Shown: positions 1 through 7,670 of the stretch, one piece after another
Position numbering within the stretch: the first letter of the stretch is position 1
Layout of the letters: each line of letters begins with the position of its first letter
Assembly: GCA_027298165.1 (NCBI GenBank)
Contig: JAPUGN010000152.1
Span: 1 to 18,651, forward strand
Direction of reading: 5' to 3'
DNA: 18,651 nt
Source of the DNA: Nitrospinota bacterium
GTDB taxonomy: Bacteria; Nitrospinota; Nitrospinia; Nitrospinales; Nitrospinaceae
The notes under the pieces: generated by a model
The model's database searches: none
What the model was told of the DNA's origin: nothing
The model's input: the letters and a program-made list of their open reading frames with translations, nothing else
Program-made: the position numbers and the translations under genes

Positions 1-13
1 AGGTTTCTGGGGC

Positions 14-1804
14 ATGCAGACGGAGTCGCTCGTTTGCCAGGCGCGCGAGCTATTAAAAAAGGGAGATTTCGTCGGGGTCTATGACGTGGCCTGTAAGGCC
101 CTGGAGGATCCGCAGAATGCCGACCCCACGTTGGCGCATCTGGCGGTGCTCAGTCTGGCGCGCAGTGGCGCCACCACCCAGGCGGAACACTGGTACCGGA
201 AAATTAAAGTCATCCTGCCGCCCACCGAGGACAACATTTCGCTGGAAGCGCGGTTGTACAAAGATCAATTTTTAAAAGCCAAGGAACCCGGCATCAAAAC
301 GCAGTTGGGCAAAAAAGCGCGCGACCTATATCTTGAGGCCTATCGCATCAACAACAATTACTATCCCGCCATCAACGCCGCCACCCTGTCGTTGATCATC
401 GGCGACCAGAGCGCCTGCCGTCGCCTGGCTGAGGAAGTGTTGACGCTGTGCGGGCCGGTGGCCTCCTCCGGCGGCAGTGAGGATTACTTTCTGGACGTCA
501 CGCGCGCCGAAGCGAATCTGCTGTTGGGGAAAAACGACGAAGTCGGCCCGGCCCTGGTCCAAGCCTGCCGGAGCCACGCTCACGATTACGGCAAATTGAG
601 CACCACCTGGAAACAGCTGTCCCTGATCTGCGAACACCGGGGGGTACCGACCGATTGCATTGAAGCGATCCGGCCGCCCACGGTCATCGCGTTCATGGGC
701 CAAACCATTCACGGTATGGGGAAATCGCCGGGCATCGACCCCGCGGATGAGGGCATGCTCCGGGAACAGATTCGCAGCCTGCTGAAACAGCATAATATAA
801 AAATCGCCTTCGGGTCGCTGGCCTGCGGTACGGACCTGATGATCGCGGAGGAAATTCTGGACCAGGGCGGAGAATTGAACGTGATCCTCCCCTTCTCCCA
901 GGAAGAGTTCAAACGCACTTCGGTCACCCCCGCCGGTCCAGCATGGGAGGAAAAATTTGATCGGGCGCTGGAGCGCGCCGCTTCGGTGTATCACATTGTG
1001 GAAGACGCCTACACCGGTTACGACCTGTTGTACACAGACTGCTCCCAGCAGATCATGGGCCTGGCGTATCTGCGGTCGCAAACCCTGGGCTCGCGCGCCT
1101 ACCAAGTGGTATTGTGGAACGGTCACCCCTCCGCCAGCCCCGGCGGCACCGCCGCCGCCATGAACCTGTGGGAAGGGTTGGGTCAACGCAATCTGGTGAT
1201 CCCGGTGCCCGAGCCCCGCTCCAAGGGGGTGGCGCCGTTGCCGGTTCCTGTCACCCAAAAAATCGAACTGAAGCGCCACATGAAGGCCATGATTTTTGCG
1301 GACGTCAAAGGCTACGGCAGTCTCAAGGAAAAACAACTGCCGCAGTTTATTTCCAAATGGTTTCATCACCTCGAACGGATTCTCAAAGACCACTCCGGGG
1401 AAATCCTGTTCACCAACACCTGGGGCGACTCGATTTATCTGGTGATAGATTCCGTTTCGTCGGCGGCCCGGGTTTCCTTGGAACTGGCCCGAATCTTCTC
1501 GGACGAGGAGCTGGCCGAGATGAATTTGCCGGAGGATTTGGGGTTACGGGTCGCCGCGCACGTCGGCCCGATTTTTGAGGGGTTCAATCCAATCCTTCGT
1601 AAAAAAGAATATTTCGGAACCCACGTTACTAAAACGGCGCGGCTGGAACCCTGCACGCCGGTGGGTTCGGTCTACGTGACGGAGCCGTTTGCCGCTCTTT
1701 TGTCGATGGAAGCGGCCGGGACCTACCGGTGCGAATACGTGGGCAACCATCCCCTGCCCAAAAATTTCGGACGCATCCGCATGTATCATCTGGGAGAGCA
1801 TTAA
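14..1804 (+). CDS. TPR-like / SLOG-like / class III nucleotidyl cyclase fusion protein
   Basis: Probable cytosolic signalling protein of 596 aa with no signal peptide or membrane segment. Residues 1-220 are helical and TPR-like, resembling the TRAFs-binding region often joined to such cyclases. Residues 222-396 look like a SLOG-type Rossmann domain: a hydrophobic strand (VIAFMG, 224-229), then GSLACGTD (267-274) and the strand NVILPF. Residues 423-560 are a class III adenylate/guanylate cyclase domain. Both metal-binding aspartates are present, D430 in FADVKGY and D472 in NTWGDS, and R543 in GTHVTKTAR matches the catalytic arginine. Position 468, where purine cyclases usually carry the base-selecting Lys or Glu, is Asn, and the transition-state Asn position is T539. 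The product (cAMP, cGMP or a cyclic pyrimidine nucleotide) therefore cannot be read from sequence. It is first of three coupled genes; its stop is 1 bp before the next start. Only 13 bp upstream are visible, so its promoter is not seen. Confidence 0.85.
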   Translation: MQTESLVCQARELLKKGDFVGVYDVACKALEDPQNADPTLAHLAVLSLARSGATTQAEHWYRKIKVILPPTEDNISLEARLYKDQFLKAKEPGIKTQLGKKARDLYLEAYRINNNYYPAINAATLSLIIGDQSACRRLAEEVLTLCGPVASSGGSEDYFLDVTRAEANLLLGKNDEVGPALVQACRSHAHDYGKLSTTWKQLSLICEHRGVPTDCIEAIRPPTVIAFMGQTIHGMGKSPGIDPADEGMLREQIRSLLKQHNIKIAFGSLACGTDLMIAEEILDQGGELNVILPFSQEEFKRTSVTPAGPAWEEKFDRALERAASVYHIVEDAYTGYDLLYTDCSQQIMGLAYLRSQTLGSRAYQVVLWNGHPSASPGGTAAAMNLWEGLGQRNLVIPVPEPRSKGVAPLPVPVTQKIELKRHMKAMIFADVKGYGSLKEKQLPQFISKWFHHLERILKDHSGEILFTNTWGDSIYLVIDSVSSAARVSLELARIFSDEELAEMNLPEDLGLRVAAHVGPIFEGFNPILRKKEYFGTHVTKTARLEPCTPVGSVYVTEPFAALLSMEAAGTYRCEYVGNHPLPKNFGRIRMYHLGEH

Positions 1805-1805
1805 C

Positions 1806-3494
1806 ATGAAGTGGCGTCGACTCACATGTGTGCTGGCACTGGCTCTGGTGTGGAGTGGTGTGTCCGCCACCACCGCGCCGGCCCAAGAGAGGGTCTCCAT
1901 TCAATTCCTGTCGGTGGCTCCGGATGCGGAAACCCAGAAAGCCGACCAGAAACTTCTGGATTATTTGCGCGGTAAAATCCCTTTGACCTTTGAAGGACAG
2001 AACGTGAGGTACGAGGTGGCGGTCGACACCCTGCGGAACTGGGATGCGAAAAAACAGGGACCCCTGCTGGCGCGGGTCACGCCTTACGTTTTTGTGGTGG
2101 CGGAGATGCTGGGCGCGAACATGGAAGTGGTGGGGACGTACTTGAGCAAAAAATCCAGGAGCGTCACCAGCAATCATTATTTCGTCGTCCACAAGGATTT
2201 CGGCTATGAAAAAGAGGAAGCTCCGGAAGAGTTTGTCCGCCATGTCAACAACCCGAAAACGCAGACGCAGGATTTCGTCCAACTCCTGAAACAAAGAGAA
2301 CTCCCGCCGCGGTTTGTCTATCCCAGCAAGTTCAGCACCTCGGGCCATTTTCTGCCGTCATTGTTCTTCGGGAAGCAGGGCATCTTTTCCGTGCCGTCGC
2401 AATCCAAAACCAACCCCAAATTCATCACCATTCACGGCCTGGCGCCGCAGAACTCGATGACCGTTGCTGACTTGATTCCGCTGGTTAAAAAACAGAAGAT
2501 CGAGTTCGCGGCGGTGCGGGAAAGCATTAAAAACCGGTTTGAGGTCGATGAAGATCTCAAATTCATCCCACTGCCCTACTCCACGCCCAATGACCTTTTG
2601 GTGGTGGTCAAACCGTTCGACCCAGCCATCAAGGCGCAAATAGTGGAAACCCTGCGCAAGATGGAAGTCACCGCTATCGACCTGGGAGACATTCTGAAGT
2701 GGGTGGATTTTAACGCCAGCCCGAAGGCGCGCAAATCGCTGGCGAACCTGCGGCGTCTCGCCAAAACCATTCCGCACCCGGTGGCCATCAATATCCGCAA
2801 ATCACAAAAACAAAATACCGGCATTGAGGAACAACATCTGGAGGCGGCCCGCCAGGCGGTGCGCTCTGCCGGACCGGAGATGGTGCTCTTCAATGAAGAC
2901 GACCACAGCGCGTTCGACGTCCTCTGGACGCTGGAAACCAGACACGATCATTCCCTCCTGCTGACCAGCACCATTCTGGACTCGGGCCTGACCCAGGAAT
3001 TCTCCGTGGTCTACCGCCAGGGAGACATGCAGCACCTGGCCGCGCAGATCAGCCGGGTGATCGAACAAAAAATGCACCGCATCCGTTATATCTGGCTGAT
3101 GGACAACGAAACCCCGCGGGTGCTCCGCGACGTGGATTTTCAAATCCCGGTGGGGCAACCCTTGAAAGTGCAAAAAATCACCTGGCTCAATTTCAATACC
3201 CACGAATATAATGTGGACACGCCCTTTAATGTGGAGGTCACACAATCGGATTTTTATTCCTTTCAACTTGAAGGAAAGGGCTTGCCCAAAAAGGAGAACG
3301 GGAACTACGGGTTTGAGCCACTGAGCAATGTGGCTTACCGGGTCTTTCTGGAACGCACCCCGCAGGCCGGGGGCGCTTATAAATTGACCACCAAAATATT
3401 GATCGGGCTGTTCGGCCTGGCGGCTCTGTTCGCGCTGGTCGAGGTGATCATTCGGCCCAAAACACCCGCTCTGCTTAAAGAAGAAAAATCATGA
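1806..3494 (+). CDS. exported, membrane-tethered PhnD-like solute-binding protein
   Basis: 562 aa. I start at ATG 1806 rather than the longer open frame because GGAG lies just upstream and a clear signal peptide follows: basic MKWRR, a hydrophobic core, and an APA|QE cleavage site near residue 26. Residues ~30-340 resemble PhnD-type periplasmic binding proteins (phosphonate/phosphite/phosphate binders): STSGHFLP at 177-184 matches that family's STSGY..P loop, followed by a second-lobe pattern. Residues ~370-520 are a beta-rich region I do not recognise. A single membrane helix at ~530-549 precedes a short cytosolic tail of 13 residues. The likely topology is a large periplasmic part anchored at its C-terminus, unlike ordinary ABC-transporter binding proteins, and no permease or ATPase gene is nearby. 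It sits 1 bp after the cyclase gene and overlaps the TIR gene by 4 bp, which suggests a sensing subunit for them (inference). The ligand is unknown. Confidence 0.7.
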   Translation: MKWRRLTCVLALALVWSGVSATTAPAQERVSIQFLSVAPDAETQKADQKLLDYLRGKIPLTFEGQNVRYEVAVDTLRNWDAKKQGPLLARVTPYVFVVAEMLGANMEVVGTYLSKKSRSVTSNHYFVVHKDFGYEKEEAPEEFVRHVNNPKTQTQDFVQLLKQRELPPRFVYPSKFSTSGHFLPSLFFGKQGIFSVPSQSKTNPKFITIHGLAPQNSMTVADLIPLVKKQKIEFAAVRESIKNRFEVDEDLKFIPLPYSTPNDLLVVVKPFDPAIKAQIVETLRKMEVTAIDLGDILKWVDFNASPKARKSLANLRRLAKTIPHPVAINIRKSQKQNTGIEEQHLEAARQAVRSAGPEMVLFNEDDHSAFDVLWTLETRHDHSLLLTSTILDSGLTQEFSVVYRQGDMQHLAAQISRVIEQKMHRIRYIWLMDNETPRVLRDVDFQIPVGQPLKVQKITWLNFNTHEYNVDTPFNVEVTQSDFYSFQLEGKGLPKKENGNYGFEPLSNVAYRVFLERTPQAGGAYKLTTKILIGLFGLAALFALVEVIIRPKTPALLKEEKS

Positions 3495-4672
3495 ATCACC
3501 GCATTTTAAATAACCGGATGGGGTTGCTCTTCATTTTGCTCACGCTGTTCGTGGTGAACTACACCGAGACCCAGTTGGAGAACAGTCTCCAGACTCCGGC
3601 GCAGGTCGATAAAGGGTATGCCATCGCCCAGGTGTTCACGGAACTGGAAGGAGGGCTGGATTTTTCGCGCTTCGTGGGACTCGGGGAAGGGGTGGTCGCC
3701 GCCCATTCCATCGCCTACTACGTGGTGTTTCCCCTGCTGTTACTGGCCGTCGTTATCGGCCTCCTGTTCCGGCGGGAGATCACGCCTTTCCGGGTTTTGA
3801 CGCTGGGACTGGCATTCAGTTATTTGATCGCCCTGGTATTTTTTATCGTGTTTCCGGTGCCGGAGCGCTGGGCCTTCCCGCCGGCGGATGCCCTCCTGCT
3901 CTCCGATGCCTGGTCCACCCGGTGGATCGAGCTGTACCGGTCGTTTAAGGCGCTGGACAACTCGTTCCCCAGCTTGCCCGCCGCCTTTTCACTGGTCATG
4001 ATTTTCGTCTGCTTCCGCTACCGGTCCAAATTTCGGTACCCGGTTTTCTTCTTGGGTTCGGCGGTGATCCTGTCCTCGTTCACGCTCGGGATTCACTGGC
4101 TGCCGGATATATTGATGGGCGGATTTCTGGGCGTCTTCAGTGCTTCGCTGGCGGTTCTGTCGGATCACCGGATCGTCGACGCCATCAAAAAAGTACAACC
4201 GGAAATGGCGACCGAGGGGACCCGGATCCTCGGCACCAAACCGGTGGAGAAAAAAACCACCTTCATCAGCTATCGCCGGGAGACCGGTTCCATCATGGCG
4301 CGCATCGTTCAGTCGGAGTTGAAGAAAAGAGGACACCTGTCGTTTCTGGATGTGGACGACCTGGGACCGAAACAGTTCGGCGAACGTCTATTGCGGGAAA
4401 TTGAATCGGTGCCCAATTTCGTGGTGGTGCTGTCACCCGGCTCCATGGACCGGTGTGAAGAACACGAGGATTGGCTACGGCGGGAAATCGCCCACGCTAT
4501 CATGACAGACCGGAATATCGTTCCCCTCATCGTGGATGAATTTCAATATCCCACCAAAAAAGAAATTCCGGACGACCTTGAGGAATTGTTGCATCACAAC
4601 GGCATCACCTATTCGCACGAATACTTCGACGCCACCTTCGACAAATTGTCCGACTTCCTGCAGAAGAAATAA
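3491..4672 (+). CDS. membrane protein: degenerate PAP2-like domain fused to TIR domain
   Basis: 393 aa. Several hydrophobic helices lie in residues ~10-225, then a cytosolic TIR domain at ~255-393. The membrane part matches the Aur1/PAP2 phosphatase pattern: FPSLP at 159-163 where active members have FPS(G/L)H, and GIHWLPD at 200-206 matching the nucleophile-His/Asp motif. H202 and D206 remain, but the motif-2 histidine is P163, so normal phosphatase chemistry is doubtful. The TIR domain opens with FISYRRE (258-264), contains VVVLSPGS, and has DWLRREI (327-333). E332 fits the catalytic glutamate of NAD-cleaving bacterial TIR domains. Translation is coupled to the upstream gene through an ATGA overlap; the upstream ribosome site is only a weak purine tract. 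By context it is the probable effector, NAD-degrading or producing a nucleotide signal, but a scaffold role is possible. I am confident of the TIR call and moderately confident of PAP2. Confidence 0.8.
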   Translation: MNHRILNNRMGLLFILLTLFVVNYTETQLENSLQTPAQVDKGYAIAQVFTELEGGLDFSRFVGLGEGVVAAHSIAYYVVFPLLLLAVVIGLLFRREITPFRVLTLGLAFSYLIALVFFIVFPVPERWAFPPADALLLSDAWSTRWIELYRSFKALDNSFPSLPAAFSLVMIFVCFRYRSKFRYPVFFLGSAVILSSFTLGIHWLPDILMGGFLGVFSASLAVLSDHRIVDAIKKVQPEMATEGTRILGTKPVEKKTTFISYRRETGSIMARIVQSELKKRGHLSFLDVDDLGPKQFGERLLREIESVPNFVVVLSPGSMDRCEEHEDWLRREIAHAIMTDRNIVPLIVDEFQYPTKKEIPDDLEELLHHNGITYSHEYFDATFDKLSDFLQKK

Positions 4673-4699
4673 AATGGCTGGACGGTTCTGCCGAATGCG

Positions 4700-5359
4700 C
4701 TAGTCTTCGTTGATGTGACACTCGTATTCCCGATCGTTGAGCCAATTGATTTTCATGTAAAGCGGCAGGCGGGTGGTGGGATCGATATGGGCAGAGCGCA
4801 GTTGCTCGACGGTCAGATTTTCCGCCCCGCGCAAATCCGTCCCGATCAATTTGGCGCCGGTCAAATCGGCCGTCTTCAGTTTGGCGCCCGTCATCACGGC
4901 CCTGGTAAAATCCGCACCCGCCAGTTTGGCGTCCATCATAATAGACCCGTGGCCGATGTCCGCTTCGGTAAAATTGGCGCCCTCGGCATTCACTTCGGTA
5001 AAATCCACCTTGGCCAGGTTGGACCCAGCAAAGAGCGCGTTGCTCATATCTGAGTTGAAAAAATTAGAGCCGCCCAGGTTGGCCCGCGTAAAATTGGCAT
5101 CCATCAAGTCCGCCTGGGAAAGCGAAGCACCGATCAACAGGGCCTCTTCCAGATTCGCCCCGCACAGGTCGCAATAGGTCAGGTCGGCGCCGCACAAGTC
5201 CACACGCGACAACTCCATATGAGCCATGGAGGGCAGGCTGAGCCGATTCTTCAACAACGCCAGGATGCTCTCCCCTTTTTTTATAATCGTATCCGCTTCG
5301 GTCTGTTCTCTATTATCTTCCAGAAAGGCAACCAGCGCATCTTCAGAAAAATCGTCCAT
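4700..5359 (-). CDS. pentapeptide-repeat protein
   Basis: 219 aa from ATG 5359, chosen over an in-frame GTG at 5374 because AGGA lies 6 bp before the ATG and the GTG has no ribosome site. Residues ~1-45 form an acidic helical start. Most of the rest is A(D/N)LXX-type pentapeptide repeats with Leu or Phe at the centre of each unit, predicted to form a right-handed quadrilateral beta-helix. The segment ends with a NLTVEQL...TRLP cap often seen in this family. There is no signal peptide or membrane helix, so it is likely cytosolic. Family members range from DNA-gyrase-protecting DNA mimics to proteins of no known function, and sequence does not decide between these. It converges on the TIR gene with 27 bp between stops. 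It lies 108 bp downstream of the hldD stop on the same strand, so read-through from that operon is possible. Confidence 0.9.
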   Translation of the reverse strand: MDDFSEDALVAFLEDNREQTEADTIIKKGESILALLKNRLSLPSMAHMELSRVDLCGADLTYCDLCGANLEEALLIGASLSQADLMDANFTRANLGGSNFFNSDMSNALFAGSNLAKVDFTEVNAEGANFTEADIGHGSIMMDAKLAGADFTRAVMTGAKLKTADLTGAKLIGTDLRGAENLTVEQLRSAHIDPTTRLPLYMKINWLNDREYECHINED

Positions 5360-5441
5360 GGGGTTTCCTGGCACATCCGTGGTTAAAGGTTGTTGGGAAG
5401 GGTATCAAAAGCGGTGCCGGAATGGAACCCAATCCATAAGC

Positions 5442-5465
5442 GGCCCGGCACTTGGGGGCCGGCCC
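5442..5465 (-). terminator. possible weak stem-loop after hldD
   Basis: A GC-rich imperfect hairpin starts 2 bp beyond the hldD stop. Arms 5442-5449 and 5458-5465 pair with one mismatch around an 8-nt loop. No T-tract follows on the minus strand, so intrinsic termination would be weak. It could attenuate or protect the mRNA 3' end instead. Confidence 0.3.
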
Positions 5466-5467
5466 GA

Positions 5468-6439
5468 TCAGGACGCCAGATGCTTTCCGGGGATGAGGTA
5501 GCCGACCACGTAATCGTGAACCGCCTGTTCCAGAGGCAGGAACGGACGCTGATACCCGGCGGCCTGAATTTTGCCGAACTCGGCACAGGTGTGATACTGG
5601 TACTGCTTCCGTATGGCATCGGGCATCTCGATGATTTCAATATTCACCTTCCGGTCCATCGCTGCGAACAAAGCGCGGGCCAGATCGTTCCAGGAGCGCG
5701 CCTGCCCGGTGCCCACGTTGAACAGCCCGCAGATCTCAGGATGGTCCAGGAAGAACAGCGTCATCGCCACCGCATCTTTTACATAAATAAAGTCGCGCAC
5801 CTGTTCCCCGTCGCCGTATTCGGGTCGATAGGATTTGAACAGGCGGATTTTGCCGGACTCGCGAATCTGCTCGTAGCCTTTCAACACCATGCTCCGCATG
5901 TCTTCCTTATGGTACTCATTGGGGCCGAACACGTTGAAGTACTTGAGACCCACCACCCGGTCCAGCACCCCCTCCTGCTTGGCCCACAGATCGAAATCCT
6001 GTTTGCTCTGTCCGTAAGGGTTGAGCGGTTTTAGCTTTGGCAGTTGGGCCTCATCATCCGAATAACCTTGGCGTCCGTTGCCGTAGGTCGCCGCGCTCGA
6101 CGCGTAGATAAACCGTATGTCCCGGTCCAGACAATAGCGCGCCAGATGTTGGGTGAACTGGACATTGTTGCGGGCGAGGAAATCGAGGTCCGTTTCCGTG
6201 GTGGAGGAACAGGCGCCCAGGTGGAACAGGCTGTCGACTCCCGTCAGGGACCCGTCCCGCACCTGTGCGAGAAACGTGTCCGGATCGATGCGGCGGGAAA
6301 ATTTAAGCGGCGCCAGATTATTCTTTTTTTCCGGGTGATCCTCAATATCGACGATCAGGATGTCCGTGCATCCGCGCTGGTTGAGGCCATGAACGAGGGC
6401 GCTTCCGATAAACCCTGCGCCGCCAGTAACCACTATCAT
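5468..6439 (-). CDS. hldD: ADP-L-glycero-D-manno-heptose 6-epimerase
   Basis: Cytosolic short-chain dehydrogenase/reductase-type epimerase that converts ADP-D-glycero-beta-D-manno-heptose to the L-glycero form, the last step in making the heptose donor for the LPS inner core. The product is 323 aa (about 310 in E. coli HldD). It starts with the NAD(P)-binding Rossmann motif MIVVTGGAGFIGS. A serine-rich active-site stretch ends in YASSAATYG, and the catalytic pair is Y142/K146 (NPYGQSK), matching Y140/K144 of E. coli. The FNVFGPNEYHK segment is also typical of HldD. The frame is open 24 codons further upstream, but ATG 6439 is chosen because the Rossmann strand begins there and GGAG sits 5 bp before it. 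It is the last gene of the minus-strand run, 16 bp after the M48 peptidase stop. Confidence 0.95.
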   Translation of the reverse strand: MIVVTGGAGFIGSALVHGLNQRGCTDILIVDIEDHPEKKNNLAPLKFSRRIDPDTFLAQVRDGSLTGVDSLFHLGACSSTTETDLDFLARNNVQFTQHLARYCLDRDIRFIYASSAATYGNGRQGYSDDEAQLPKLKPLNPYGQSKQDFDLWAKQEGVLDRVVGLKYFNVFGPNEYHKEDMRSMVLKGYEQIRESGKIRLFKSYRPEYGDGEQVRDFIYVKDAVAMTLFFLDHPEICGLFNVGTGQARSWNDLARALFAAMDRKVNIEIIEMPDAIRKQYQYHTCAEFGKIQAAGYQRPFLPLEQAVHDYVVGYLIPGKHLAS

Positions 6440-6455
6440 GAATTCTCCGTTGGGA

Positions 6456-7646
6456 TCAGAAACCGAGCTGGGCTTTTTTCGCCTTGCGGTGCATGCGCGT
6501 CCATTCCACATCCGGCAGGAGTGGCCGGATATTGGGAGTCGATTCCTCGGCCATCCGGGTCAGCATGGCCACACGGTCCTTGCCGGCGGGATGGGTGGAG
6601 AGCAGGCGCATCCAGCCGGGAACTTCTTTTTCACCCTCTTCGCCATTTTCACCGTCTTTTTTGTCCATGCCCAGCATGCGCAGTTCTTCTTCTTCCAGCT
6701 TCTTGAATATCCGGACCATCCCCTGCGGATCGATCCCCGACGCCAACACCATTTTCATGCCTTCCTTATCCGCCTCGGTCTCCATGCCCCGGTTAAAATT
6801 AAGGGCCTCAAGTTCTCCCGCCGTTTCCAGGATGAGCGCCAGAGCTGAGTTGGAATCCCCCAACATCGCCGCCAGCACAATGGTGACGGCCATCTGCCGG
6901 ATGATACCGCGTGTGGAATGCTTGAGCAACACGTGCTGATACTCGTGCGCCAGCACTCCCGCCAGCTCTTCCGGCGTCTTTGAGGCATTGATCAATCCCT
7001 GAAACACCACCACCGTGCCGCCGGGCAGGGCCAGAGCGTTGACCATGTTCCCCGGATGAACGTAAATATGAAACTTATAAGGCTGGTGGGGCACGGCGGT
7101 CAACAGCCGCTCGGAAATGACGTCCAGCGCCTTGCGCAATTCAGGCGGCGGTTCCTTGAGTGGCGGCTGAAACATGGTTTCATAGACCGTCACCCCCAGC
7201 TTCTCCTCCCACGCCACCGGGATGTTGCCCGCAAAAGTGTCGGACAACACCGGCAGGCCGAACTTCCAGATGCCGAAAAACAAGGGAGGAATGATGACCA
7301 GCGCCAGCACGATCAGCGCGCGTCGTAAATTCCGCCGTTGGGGTGGCGCCAGAAACGAACCCAGTGCACCCGGTGCCACGCGGTGCGCTTCCGCCACAAA
7401 TTCGGGGTCCTCGATGACCACCGACCGGGGAGTCACCTCGTTTTTGACGATGAACCGCTCCAGCCGAATCGGGCCGTCGGAGCCGGTTCGCGTCATCCGC
7501 AGTCCCGAATACGGCCAGGATAACAGGGGTTTGTCTGGGAAAATCAGGTGCAGGTGCTGGGGATTGAGACGCAGCTTGACGGGATGCCGTTGGGGGCTTT
7601 TTCCGTCATAATAGAAACCTTCGAACTCCATCAAGGAAGGAGGCAT
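6456..7646 (-). CDS. membrane-anchored M48 family zinc metallopeptidase
   Basis: 396 aa. Residues ~6-65 are a small beta-rich N-terminal domain (FYYDGKSPQRHPV) common in bacterial M48 proteins. One membrane helix lies at ~110-130. The protease domain has zinc motif HEYQH at 234-238 and third ligand E289 in ETEAD. Between them, at ~250-275, is a hydrophobic stretch that could dip into the membrane. The domain is probably periplasmic, as in BepA/LoiP-type proteases that act in outer-membrane quality control (inference). The last ~60 residues include a charged Glu/Lys-rich patch around 340-355. ATG 7646 is used; an ATG five codons later is also possible, and neither has a strong ribosome site. 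It starts 24 bp after the DUF898 gene stop, so the two are probably co-transcribed. Confidence 0.88.
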   Translation of the reverse strand: MPPSLMEFEGFYYDGKSPQRHPVKLRLNPQHLHLIFPDKPLLSWPYSGLRMTRTGSDGPIRLERFIVKNEVTPRSVVIEDPEFVAEAHRVAPGALGSFLAPPQRRNLRRALIVLALVIIPPLFFGIWKFGLPVLSDTFAGNIPVAWEEKLGVTVYETMFQPPLKEPPPELRKALDVISERLLTAVPHQPYKFHIYVHPGNMVNALALPGGTVVVFQGLINASKTPEELAGVLAHEYQHVLLKHSTRGIIRQMAVTIVLAAMLGDSNSALALILETAGELEALNFNRGMETEADKEGMKMVLASGIDPQGMVRIFKKLEEEELRMLGMDKKDGENGEEGEKEVPGWMRLLSTHPAGKDRVAMLTRMAEESTPNIRPLLPDVEWTRMHRKAKKAQLGF

Positions 7647-7670
7647 CTGGACCTGTAAGCGATGGAGGGG

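Noticed and set aside
326..1393. Long open frame (355 codons) antisense to the cyclase gene
   Set aside because: No motifs, and it is fully covered by the SLOG/cyclase coding frame.
14..4672. Direct assignment as a Pycsar system
   Set aside because: No cyclic-nucleotide-binding domain is visible in the TIR protein, and the periplasmic partner and PAP2-like region are not part of known Pycsar loci. Kept only as an analogy.
4800..5200. Short periodic DNA repeats, possibly a CRISPR-like array
   Set aside because: The 15-bp periodicity matches pentapeptide codons, and there are no conserved direct repeats with unique spacers.
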